Source: an uncultured Draconibacterium sp.
GTDB taxonomy: Bacteria; Bacteroidota; Bacteroidia; Bacteroidales; Prolixibacteraceae
DNA: 64,000 nt
NCBI GenBank assembly: GCA_947492175.1
Contig: CANLMQ010000015.1
Span: 79,815 to 143,814, forward strand
Direction of reading: 5' to 3'
Notes under the pieces: generated by a model
What the model saw: only the letters and a program-made list of their open reading frames with translations
Told to the model about the DNA's origin: nothing
The model's database searches: none
Made by a program: the position numbers and the translations under genes
Shown: one piece after another, positions 56,397 to 64,000 of the stretch
Numbering within the stretch: the stretch's first letter is position 1
Layout: the number at the start of each line of letters is the position of its first letter

Positions 56397-57869
56397 ATGA
56401 AGAATTTAGTATTAAAAGTATTACCAACTTTGTTCCTGGTTGTTTTCGGATCTTTTTTATCATCTGCTCAGAACTCAGTAGAGGCAGTAAAAATACATGC
56501 AAGCAAAAAAACAGATAATGTAACCGTTTTAATGGCCGCGAGTGCAAAAATGAGTGAAGGGTTGAACGTTAAAAACCCGGACAAACCGCCAAAGCACTTT
56601 TGGGTAGAAGGAATGGATAACACGGGCGCATACCTTGAGTGGAAAGTGTATGCTGAAAAGAAATCGGACTACCATGTGGCAACATTATTACGTTCGGAGC
56701 AGGGAGAACAGTTTGAAGTGTGTGTACTGAACAGCAACTCAGTTTTAAGGATTACTTCAGATATTTCGGGTTGGGATAAAATTGACGCCGGAACAATCGA
56801 ACTGGAGCAGGGAGAAAACACCATACGTTTTACAAAGAAATCAGCGCTATCTATAGCTTCTGTAAAATCGTTGGAACTGATCGAACAGAAAGGATATAAA
56901 AAATACCTGAAGCGGGTAACGAATTTTAAAACCAACACCGACTGGCTTGCCAGCTCAGGTTATGGTTTAATGTTTCAGTTTGGTGCCTGGGGATACCCCG
57001 AGAAAGGCGAGCAAAGAAAGAGCGCAGAAGAGCTGGCGTCGACTTTTGATATGGATGCTTTTGTGGAAATGGTAAAGGAAACCGGGGCGTCGTATGTTAT
57101 TTGGTCGCTTACATGGTGGGATTATAAAATGATGATGCCGGTGGAAAATGTTGACCAGATCATCGGAAATGGAGACCGAACCACATCGGTAAATTTTATT
57201 GAAAAATTGGCAATAGCGCTAAAGCAAAACGACATCCGGTTTATGCTGTATTACCACCTCGGGCATGCCAGCCATATGGGAGGCAAAACGGATTGGTGGC
57301 AGGCACAAAAATGGCCTACAGAATTTGCAGCCACCGGAACGGGGAATCGGGAAGTATTTTTTGCGAACTGGAAAGCTGTTGTTGGTGAAATTGGCGAAAA
57401 ATTAGGTAAGAACCTTGACGGCTGGTGGTTTGATGATGGCTTGGTTTATTATCCTGCACCATTTGAACAAATGGGAGCGATAGCCAGAAAAGGAAACTCA
57501 AAACGCTTGGTTGGCTATAATTCATGGATTTGTCCCCGCTATACCGATTTTCAGGATGTTTATTTTGGTGAAAACAGCCATGGTGAACAAAAGGCTGGAA
57601 GCAGCCCTGAAGGTGGCAACGGGATTTTTGAAAGTGGTCCTCAGAAAGGACTGTTACAGCATGCCATGTTTATAATGGAAGGAGACTGGGGAATACACAA
57701 CCCGAATCAGAAAATTGTAACAAGAGTAAAAGGAGACGATTTAAAAAGATGGATTGAAAGTGCCTCAAAAAGACATGTTCCCTTGTCAATTAACTTGTTG
57801 ATGTGGGAAGATGGCAGAGTGTCGCAGGAGTCATTAAACATGATAAAGGAACTCAAAAAGTTAAAGTAA
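56397..57869 (+). CDS. Divergent GH29-like exported protein with N-terminal carbohydrate-binding-like domain
   Basis: This 490-residue protein has a signal peptide (to about residue 24, SSAQ). Residues 27-165 form a beta-sandwich of the CBM6/35-like kind (YLEWKVYAEKKSDYHVATLL, IELEQGENTIRF). From 185 a TIM barrel begins with GLMFQFGAWG and contains VIWSLTWWDY, FMLYYHLGHA and GWWFDDGLVYY with D346/D347 at the place of the GH29 nucleophile. The usual HHDGF motif of GH29 is missing, so substrate and even activity may differ. It starts the enzyme block of PUL B and lies 7 bp before a canonical GH29 gene, probably in one operon. Confidence 0.65.
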   Translation: MKNLVLKVLPTLFLVVFGSFLSSAQNSVEAVKIHASKKTDNVTVLMAASAKMSEGLNVKNPDKPPKHFWVEGMDNTGAYLEWKVYAEKKSDYHVATLLRSEQGEQFEVCVLNSNSVLRITSDISGWDKIDAGTIELEQGENTIRFTKKSALSIASVKSLELIEQKGYKKYLKRVTNFKTNTDWLASSGYGLMFQFGAWGYPEKGEQRKSAEELASTFDMDAFVEMVKETGASYVIWSLTWWDYKMMMPVENVDQIIGNGDRTTSVNFIEKLAIALKQNDIRFMLYYHLGHASHMGGKTDWWQAQKWPTEFAATGTGNREVFFANWKAVVGEIGEKLGKNLDGWWFDDGLVYYPAPFEQMGAIARKGNSKRLVGYNSWICPRYTDFQDVYFGENSHGEQKAGSSPEGGNGIFESGPQKGLLQHAMFIMEGDWGIHNPNQKIVTRVKGDDLKRWIESASKRHVPLSINLLMWEDGRVSQESLNMIKELKKLK

Positions 57870-57876
57870 ATACACG

Positions 57877-59778
57877 ATGAATACCAGATTGAAAAGAATA
57901 GTTTTTGTTTGTTTGCTGACCTTGTTTTGCGGGCATTTTGCCCATGCTCAGTGGTCGGTAAAAGGAGAAACCACTGACAATAAAGCCCGCTGGAACCATA
58001 TTCAAAAGTTTACGGAAGAGGAATGGAACGCCAGTAATTTTGCCACCGACGAAGAAATGGAATGGTTCAATGCCGCCCGTTACGGCATGTTTATCCATTT
58101 CGGACTATCGACCTACATTGGCAAAGACCTGAGCTGGGGCATGTGTTACACCCGAAAAGCACCTGATAAAGGCCATGGCCCGATTGCAGATTCGGTGTGG
58201 ACGAAATTCCCGGAGAAGTTTGTTTTTGAAGATTTTGACGCTAAAAAGTGGGTCGGCATTGCCAAAAGTGCCGGCATGAAATACATTGTAACCATTGCCA
58301 AGCACCACGATGGTTTTCATATGTGGGATACTCAATATTCCGAATTTAAGGTGACCAACACACCATTCGGTCGCGATTATTTAAAAGAAATAGCCGATGC
58401 TTGTCATGAAGCGGGAATGAAGTTTGGAATTTACTATTCGCAGCGCGACTGGTACCACCTCGATTATGCACCAGTTGATACAAGCTTAATTGAAGAGCAA
58501 AACGAAGCGCCATATTTCAAGGCAAAACCTGGCGTGAAGGAGGTAAAACCGGAACCCAATCATCAAAAATACATCGACTACCAATTTAACGTAGTTCGAG
58601 AGCTTTGCACCAACTACGGCAAAGTAGATGTTTTTTGGTTTGATGCCACCTGGTGGGGAGGCATGTTCACTGCCGATATGTGGGAGTCGGAAAAACTAAC
58701 CCGAATGATTCGCGAGTTGCAGCCCGGGATAATCATCAATAACCGCGCTTCGCTTCCGGGGGACTTTGACACCCCAGAGCAGAAAATCGGGATGTACCAG
58801 TCGCGCCCTTGGGAAAGCTGCATTACGCTTTGTGGCTCATGGTCGTGGTCGGATACCCCCACAAAATCGAAAAAGAAAATTATTGAAATGCTTACCGCTA
58901 CAGCTTGCGGAAACGGCAATATGTTGCTCAGCTGGGGTCCGAAATGGGAAGGCAAATACGATCCGGTTCAGGTAAAACGTTTGAAAGAAGTGGGCGAATG
59001 GCTGAAACTCTACGGACAAACCATTTACAATACCAAAGGTGGGCCCTGGTATCCTGAAAAGTGGGGCGGCAGTACTTATCGTGGTAAAACTGCGTTTGTA
59101 CATATTACCGGCGAAGTGGGTGATACGCTTTTGCTGCCTGCCGTTGAGAATATAATCATGGAAGCAAAAGTGCTGACTGGCGGCCTGGTCACCTTTAGCC
59201 AAAATAAAAAGCAAGTACTTTTCGACCTGAAAAAAGCAAACAGGGAGGTAGAGTCTGTTATCATTGAACTTACATTCAGAAATGAAATTGAAGGTATGGT
59301 GGCTGAGAGGCGTTCGAAATCGAGATTTGCCGACCCGACGTATGGCGAACAGCTTATTGGAAATATAAAACTGGAACTAAGTTCTCAATCAGCTCTTGAC
59401 AATCCTGAACATCATAATTTGCTTTTGGTAAACACCTTGTTTAACAGCGCTTTCGCTTTTCATACAAAATCAGAAAAAGAACCGTTTGCAATAATTGATC
59501 TGGGTAAATTGTATTCGATAACCGGTGTCGATTTATACAATGATAAACATTACATTGGAAACCCGGGTACTTTTGAAGTACTGATTTCTACAGATGGAAA
59601 CAGTTGGCAATCCGTTGAAAAACAAGACAAAGCATTCTATCATTGGGAAGTTACAGTGGCTAAGTTCAATGCAGGAATTCAGCTTCCCGGAGTGGAGGCC
59701 AGGTATGTGAAGGTGCTGTTAAAAGCTGATACCGAAGATGCACTTCATTTAAAAAGATTGCATATTTACGCAAAATAA
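57877..59778 (+). CDS. Alpha-L-fucosidase (GH29) with C-terminal discoidin-like domain
   Basis: This 633-residue exported enzyme (signal to about residue 25, HAQ) has the GH29 barrel. Its motifs are ARYGMFIHFGLSTY at 67-80, IAKHHDGFHMWDTQ at 140-153 and GIYYSQRDWYHLDY at about 184-197. VDVFWFDATWWGG at about 250 gives D256 as the expected nucleophile. After a middle beta-sandwich, residues 500-633 look like an F5/8-type (discoidin) domain (SITGVDLYNDKHYIGNPGTF, then EARYVKVLLKA) that would bind carbohydrate. It would release alpha-L-fucose outside or in the periplasm. Confidence 0.9.
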   Translation: MNTRLKRIVFVCLLTLFCGHFAHAQWSVKGETTDNKARWNHIQKFTEEEWNASNFATDEEMEWFNAARYGMFIHFGLSTYIGKDLSWGMCYTRKAPDKGHGPIADSVWTKFPEKFVFEDFDAKKWVGIAKSAGMKYIVTIAKHHDGFHMWDTQYSEFKVTNTPFGRDYLKEIADACHEAGMKFGIYYSQRDWYHLDYAPVDTSLIEEQNEAPYFKAKPGVKEVKPEPNHQKYIDYQFNVVRELCTNYGKVDVFWFDATWWGGMFTADMWESEKLTRMIRELQPGIIINNRASLPGDFDTPEQKIGMYQSRPWESCITLCGSWSWSDTPTKSKKKIIEMLTATACGNGNMLLSWGPKWEGKYDPVQVKRLKEVGEWLKLYGQTIYNTKGGPWYPEKWGGSTYRGKTAFVHITGEVGDTLLLPAVENIIMEAKVLTGGLVTFSQNKKQVLFDLKKANREVESVIIELTFRNEIEGMVAERRSKSRFADPTYGEQLIGNIKLELSSQSALDNPEHHNLLLVNTLFNSAFAFHTKSEKEPFAIIDLGKLYSITGVDLYNDKHYIGNPGTFEVLISTDGNSWQSVEKQDKAFYHWEVTVAKFNAGIQLPGVEARYVKVLLKADTEDALHLKRLHIYAK

Positions 59779-59829
59779 CAGCAGTTTCAAGGTATTGAAC
59801 TAATTAATGTTAATATAAACAATAATCGT

Positions 59830-61371
59830 ATGAAAAATAAAGTAGTTATACTCTTTGCGCTTGGTTTCATCTTTTTTGCTTGCGGGCAAAAAGTCAATAA
59901 AGAACCGGAGAACAGCAAACCCAACATTATACTGTTTCTTGTTGATGATATGGGTTGGCAGGACACATCTGTTCCTTTCTGGAAAGAAAAAACAGAGTTT
60001 AACAACAGGTACCACACTCCCGGTATGGAGCGTCTGGCTTCCGAAGGGATGATGTTTACCCAGGCCTATGCCAGTTCGGTTTGTTCGCCAACGCGTGTAA
60101 GCCTGATGTGTGGAATGAATGCTGCCCGCCACAGGGTTACCAACTGGACACTGCGCCGGAATGCTTCGGTAGATGCCAAACATGAGGTACTTGAATACCC
60201 CGATTGGAACGTGAATGGTGTTCAGCCTGTGGATAGTATAGAGCGCTCGACTTACGCTACCATGTTACCACAAATTCTGAAAGACAACGGCTATTTTACG
60301 ATCCATTGCGGGAAAGCCCATTTTGGTGCGATGAATACCCCCGCAGCCAATCCCGAAAATTGTGGTTTCGATGTAAATATTGCCGGCCATGCTGCCGGAG
60401 GTCTGGGAAGTTACCTTGGTGAACAAAATTTTGGAAATAAAGAAAAAGGCGGACACACCCTGCCCTGGGGAGTTCCCGGGTTGGAGAAATACCACGGCGA
60501 TTCTATTTTTATTACCGAAGCTTTAACGCTGGAAGCAAAAAGTGCCATGGATACGGCCTTGTCGCTTAACAGTCCCTTTTATCTGTACATGGCACACTAT
60601 GCCGTTCATATTCCTTTAAATGCCGACCGCCGTTTTTACCAAAAGTACATTGATGCCGGGTTGCCCGAATCGGAAGCCAAATATGCCTCGATGGTTGAAG
60701 CCATGGACAAAAGCCTGGTAGATTTAATGGACTACCTCGACGAAAAGGGTATTGCCGACAATACAATCATTCTGTTTATGTCCGATAACGGTGGATTCAG
60801 TCTCCGGCCAAGGGCAGGCAAACAGCATACCCATAACAAACCGCTTAACAGTGGCAAAGGATCGGCTTACGAAGGTGGAATCCGTGAGCCGATGATTGTA
60901 AAGTGGCCGGGAAAAGTGGCGCCGGCTACAAAAAATAATACGATGGTAATTATCGAGGACTTTTTCCCTAGTATTATCGAAATGGCAGGTGTAACCAACT
61001 ATACAACCGTTCAACATGTCGATGGTAAAAGTTTTGTTCCTTTGCTGGTAAAACCTGAAGAAAAGGCAGACACACGCGATTTGTTTTGGCATTTCCCAAA
61101 TAACTGGGGACCAACCGGTCCTGGAATTGGAGCTACCAGCACCGTACGCAGTGGCGATTATAAATTGATTTATTACTACCGCGACCAGCATTTCGAATTG
61201 TTTAATATAAAAGAGGACATTGGCGAACAAAATAACCTGGCCGAAAAGTATCCTGAGCAAGTGAAACAATTGGCCATTAAATTGGGAGAATACCTGAGAA
61301 ATGTGGAAGCACAGCGGCCTGTATATAAAGCAACAGGGGAAATTGCGCCCTGGCCCGATAAAGTTTTGTAG
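59830..61371 (+). CDS. Exported type I sulfatase (lipoprotein)
   Basis: This 513-residue protein has a leader ending IFFAC (Cys18, relaxed lipobox). The formylglycine motif CSPTR is at C85-R89, with metal-binding VDDMGW near residue 38 and FMSDNGGFS near 316. The activating enzyme is not in the window. It should cut a sulfate ester from a fucose-rich glycan, since it lies between two GH29 genes (51 bp from the previous, 99 bp to the next). The ester position cannot be told from the sequence. The sequence clearly differs from the sulfatase half of the 12-kb fusion. Confidence 0.9.
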   Translation: MKNKVVILFALGFIFFACGQKVNKEPENSKPNIILFLVDDMGWQDTSVPFWKEKTEFNNRYHTPGMERLASEGMMFTQAYASSVCSPTRVSLMCGMNAARHRVTNWTLRRNASVDAKHEVLEYPDWNVNGVQPVDSIERSTYATMLPQILKDNGYFTIHCGKAHFGAMNTPAANPENCGFDVNIAGHAAGGLGSYLGEQNFGNKEKGGHTLPWGVPGLEKYHGDSIFITEALTLEAKSAMDTALSLNSPFYLYMAHYAVHIPLNADRRFYQKYIDAGLPESEAKYASMVEAMDKSLVDLMDYLDEKGIADNTIILFMSDNGGFSLRPRAGKQHTHNKPLNSGKGSAYEGGIREPMIVKWPGKVAPATKNNTMVIIEDFFPSIIEMAGVTNYTTVQHVDGKSFVPLLVKPEEKADTRDLFWHFPNNWGPTGPGIGATSTVRSGDYKLIYYYRDQHFELFNIKEDIGEQNNLAEKYPEQVKQLAIKLGEYLRNVEAQRPVYKATGEIAPWPDKVL

Positions 61372-61470
61372 GTTTAGTACAAAGCAAAAAATAAAAACTA
61401 GTTATACACAAAATCCGGATAGACAATTAATGGATTTATAAAGGAGAACTAAAAATTAAAGAATAGAGCG

Positions 61471-62865
61471 ATGAAGAAGAAAACACCATTAATGATTTTG
61501 TTTCTGTTTAGTATGCTTGTAGTTGGTATTGCTCAGGACAACGAAAAATTACCCATCCCGACACCGGCACAGTTAACATGGCAAAATTCAGAGCTGGTTG
61601 CCGTATTTCATTACGACCTGCATGTGTTCGACGGCAAAAAATACAACCAGCGCGAAAACCGGGTAACACCCATGCCGGATTACAATATTTTCAATCCGAA
61701 AAAACTCGACACCGACCAGTGGATAAAATCGGCCAAAGATGCCGGTTGCAAAATTGCCATTCTCACTGCAACTCACGAAACCGGATTTGCATTGTATCAG
61801 AGTGATGTAAATCCGTATTGCCTGAAAGCTGTAAAATGGAGGGATGGCAAAGGAGATATTGTAAAAGATTTTGTTGAATCGTGCCGGAAATACAATGTGT
61901 TACCGGGAATTTACATTGGTATTCGCTGGAACTCATTCTTTGGTATTCACGATTTTAAGGCTAGTGGCGATGATGCTTTTGCTGAAAACAGGCAGCATTA
62001 CTACAACCGCATTTGCGAAGGAATGACCAGGGAGTTAATGTCGCGTTACGGCGACCTGGCAATTGTTTGGTTCGACGGTGGCGCTCATGGCCCGGAGAAG
62101 GGTGGAGCCGATATCCTTCCGATTGTTGAAAAGTACCAGAAGAACATTATATTTTATCACAATACGCAACGGGCTGATATTCGTTGGGGAGGAAGCGAAA
62201 GTGGCACTGTGCCTTATCCATCTTGGGGAACCTATCCTTACCATTACTCGCATTCAACCAACCAGGAGGTAATCTTTAAGAATAACTTTCAGCTTTTAAA
62301 AGAAGGTGACCCTGATGGGCCATACTACATGCCGGCAATGAGCGATGCTCCGTTGCGCGGATACAACGGACGCCACGAGTGGTTTTGGGAGCCCGGCGAC
62401 GATGAGCATATTTTTCCGCTCGAAAACCTGGTTAACATGTATTACAATTCGGTGGGGCATAACAGCTCGCTTATTCTTGGCCTTACTCCCAATCCCGATG
62501 GTTTACTTTCGGCACCGGATGTGCAGCGCTTAAAAGAAATGGGCGACGAGATAAAACGCCGTTTTGCCAATCCGTTGGCCAGCACTTCGGGTACTGGCAA
62601 TACTATCGCGCTTAAATTGAAAAAGTACCAAAAGGTGAACCACGTAGTTTTGGCCGAAGACATTGCAGTGGGCGAACGCGTAAGGGAATTTGTACTGGAA
62701 GGCAAAACCAAAAGAGGTTGGGAAAAAATCTTTGAAGGCTCTTGTATCGGTCACAAGTTTATCCACCGTTTCGATGATCTTGAAGTAAAAGAGCTACGGG
62801 TAAAAATAAGCCAATCGAAAGCCGAACCGCAGGTGTTGGATTTTTCGTCGTATTACGTAGAGTAA
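61471..62865 (+). CDS. Alpha-L-fucosidase (GH29), shorter form
   Basis: This 464-residue exported enzyme (signal to about residue 21, GIAQ) begins LTWQNSELVAVFHYDLHVF at residues 36-54. It contains CKIAILTATHETGFALYQSD (substrate-binding His region), LPGIYIGIRW and DLAIVWFDGGAHGPEKGG, with D202 in the nucleophile position. The pattern of WFDGG and ILGLTPNPDGLL resembles the GH29 subfamily B, which favours alpha-1,3/1,4 linkages next to galactose, but this is a family-level guess. It ends the PUL B enzyme set, with a strong terminator after it. Confidence 0.85.
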   Translation: MKKKTPLMILFLFSMLVVGIAQDNEKLPIPTPAQLTWQNSELVAVFHYDLHVFDGKKYNQRENRVTPMPDYNIFNPKKLDTDQWIKSAKDAGCKIAILTATHETGFALYQSDVNPYCLKAVKWRDGKGDIVKDFVESCRKYNVLPGIYIGIRWNSFFGIHDFKASGDDAFAENRQHYYNRICEGMTRELMSRYGDLAIVWFDGGAHGPEKGGADILPIVEKYQKNIIFYHNTQRADIRWGGSESGTVPYPSWGTYPYHYSHSTNQEVIFKNNFQLLKEGDPDGPYYMPAMSDAPLRGYNGRHEWFWEPGDDEHIFPLENLVNMYYNSVGHNSSLILGLTPNPDGLLSAPDVQRLKEMGDEIKRRFANPLASTSGTGNTIALKLKKYQKVNHVVLAEDIAVGERVREFVLEGKTKRGWEKIFEGSCIGHKFIHRFDDLEVKELRVKISQSKAEPQVLDFSSYYVE

Positions 62866-62905
62866 TGCAAAAAAGAATACAATAATTTCTGCAATTGAGA
62901 ATACA

Positions 62906-62942
62906 AACAGCAGGATGCATCTTCGCATCCTGCTGTTTTTTT
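62906..62942 (+). terminator. Rho-independent terminator at end of PUL B
   Basis: A perfect 13-bp stem (62906-62918 with 62925-62937) ends in seven T at 62936-62942, 40 bp after the fucosidase stop. Confidence 0.9.
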
Positions 62943-63080
62943 ATTGGCACCGCGGGTTTGTATAAGTTTGTTCCTGTAGTATTTGTATAAAATAAAGGTT
63001 GATGAAGGAATTTGCCTTTCTATAAATTCTAAACTATCTTGTGCTTAACAAAAGCAATAACATAACCCAAATAGAAAAAT

Positions 63081-63797
63081 ATGCCAACAATCAACCAAAC
63101 GACCCATCTCGATGAAGTAAAATCGTTACGTCCCAATCAACCCGTTGCCTCGTTTTTGCAGGAGGCCGAAAATCTTTATGTATGGTGTATTGATGACATT
63201 TCGGAGCTGATAAAAGCAGGTGTCGATGAAGACCTGATTAACAAATTGCCGGATAATATTACAGCCTGTCGTGAAGCTCAGTCCTTATGGAAAAAGAAAT
63301 TAAAAACACCGGGCCACGCACAGGTGCAGTGGAAATTACAGCTCCCCGAAGCCATAAAACTCGAAGTAGAGTTGTTAGGTGCCATGCGCTTTGCATTTCG
63401 GAATAATCGCGATTTACTGAGCCGTATAAAATACATTGCTAAAGGAAACAGCTATGCAAATCTTATTCAGGCCCTGAATGATCTGGCGCTGCTGGGGGAC
63501 AAAAACAGCCAATTGCTAACAGCTATTGGTTTCGACCTCGACTTGCTCGACACGGCAGCAGCAAAATCGGCGGAGCTTGCCATTTTGTGGGCACAGAGCA
63601 AAAACGAAAAGGCTTATTTAAATGAAACGGCAGTTAAGCGCAATAAAACATTTTGGTATCTGCACCAACAGGTAACCGAAATACGTAGTGCCGGCCAGTA
63701 TATCTTTCGCCACAGAAAAGACCGTTATGTGGGCTATGTTAGCCAGTACTGGAAACTAAAAAACGGGCGGAGAAGCATCTGTCTTCTACTGAAATAG
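63081..63797 (+). CDS. Uncharacterised helical protein, paralogue of the 48.2-kb gene
   Basis: This 238-residue protein has no signal peptide or membrane helix. Most of it is predicted to be charged helix. It aligns with the 48.2-kb protein over about 130 residues (AGVDEDLINKL, HAQVQW, FAFRNNRDLLSRIK, KGNSYANLIQAL, AIGFDLDLL) without recognisable domain. The C-terminal 60 residues are basic (FRHRKDRYVG, WKLKNGRRSICLLLK). It is followed 21 bp later by the start of an IS3-type OrfA. I cannot assign a function. Confidence 0.75.
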   Translation: MPTINQTTHLDEVKSLRPNQPVASFLQEAENLYVWCIDDISELIKAGVDEDLINKLPDNITACREAQSLWKKKLKTPGHAQVQWKLQLPEAIKLEVELLGAMRFAFRNNRDLLSRIKYIAKGNSYANLIQALNDLALLGDKNSQLLTAIGFDLDLLDTAAAKSAELAILWAQSKNEKAYLNETAVKRNKTFWYLHQQVTEIRSAGQYIFRHRKDRYVGYVSQYWKLKNGRRSICLLLK

Positions 63798-63818
63798 CTT
63801 GACTAAAAAAGTTAAGTT

Positions 63819-64000
63819 ATGAGAAAAGAAAAAGAAATGATGTTGACCAACCATATGGAAGGTTTTCAAGAAAAAAAGATTAATTACAATGATTACGAAA
63901 TAAGTTTTCGTCGTTGGTTAGTTAGTGAGATTGATGGAGAAAAGATGAGTATGCAGGAAGCCCGTGAGCGTTTTAATCTTCCCCGGTACGATTATAAGAT
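63819..64000 (+). CDS. IS3-type OrfA-like helix-turn-helix protein, N-terminus only (cut by window end)
   Basis: The first 60 codons read MRKEKEMMLTNHMEGFQEKK and then SFRRWLVSEIDGEKMSMQEA followed by RERFNLPRYDYK. The pattern of a conserved Arg-Trp-Val-Ser-Glu block followed by an EAxxxFNLP helix-turn-helix start is the one seen in IS3-family OrfA proteins of Bacteroidota. Only the first part is present, so it may be an intact IS whose OrfB lies outside. Its association with the IS3-family remnant at 35.5 kb is noted, but they need not be the same element. Confidence 0.55.
   Translation, partial: MRKEKEMMLTNHMEGFQEKKINYNDYEISFRRWLVSEIDGEKMSMQEARERFNLPRYDYK

Overview
The window reads as a chromosomal segment of a glycan-degrading member of the Bacteroidota, most likely a marine or sediment Bacteroidales/Marinilabiliales-type organism. 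The basis is two complete ECF sigma / FecR anti-sigma / SusC / SusD sets, many exported glycosidases and sulfatases, AT-rich spacers, TAnnTTTG-type -7 boxes and starts with little Shine-Dalgarno sequence. The species assignment is inference.

Region 1 (1-9.9 kb) is central C2/C4 metabolism: a partial Sir2 deacylase, a Pat-like ADP-forming acyl-CoA synthetase fused to a GNAT domain, an OFA-family MFS carrier and an AMP-forming acetyl-CoA synthetase, all on the minus strand. These are followed by phosphate butyryltransferase and butyrate kinase on the plus strand. Sir2, GNAT-ACD and Acs together make a plausible reversible-acetylation circuit.

Region 2 (10-24 kb) holds a heparinase II/III-type lyase and a sulfatase-GH78 rhamnosidase fusion. 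Next come a LacI regulator divergent from a sugar-oxidation operon (aldo/keto reductase, lactonase, Zn-dehydrogenase), a mannose-1-phosphate guanylyltransferase, an L-fucose-permease-type transporter and a cation/proton antiporter. A palindromic candidate operator lies between the LacI gene and the operon.

Region 3 (24-28.1 kb, minus strand) is an unusual three-lipoprotein operon. It encodes a periplasmic-binding protein fused to a legumain-like (C13) peptidase, a BMP/PnrA-type binding lipoprotein and a small unknown lipoprotein, with no permease or ATPase nearby.

Region 4 (28.5-47.8 kb) is polysaccharide utilisation locus (PUL) A: sigma, FecR, SusC, SusD, a decayed IS3-family transposase tail, GH105, a HGSNAT-like membrane acetyltransferase, a GH89-like enzyme, then a more GC-rich cassette (TIM-barrel protein, SIS protein, a lone Gfo/Idh/MocA C-terminal domain and a full Gfo/Idh/MocA enzyme), an SSS symporter and a GH99/WbsX-like lipoprotein.

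Region 5 (47.8-64 kb) starts with a 40-41 bp tandem repeat and an uncharacterised 238-aa protein, then PUL B: sigma, FecR, SusC, SusD, a divergent GH29-like protein, two GH29 fucosidases and a sulfatase, pointing to a sulfated fucose-containing glycan. It ends with a second 238-aa paralogue of the uncharacterised protein and the start of an IS3-type OrfA. No tRNA, rRNA or CRISPR array was found.
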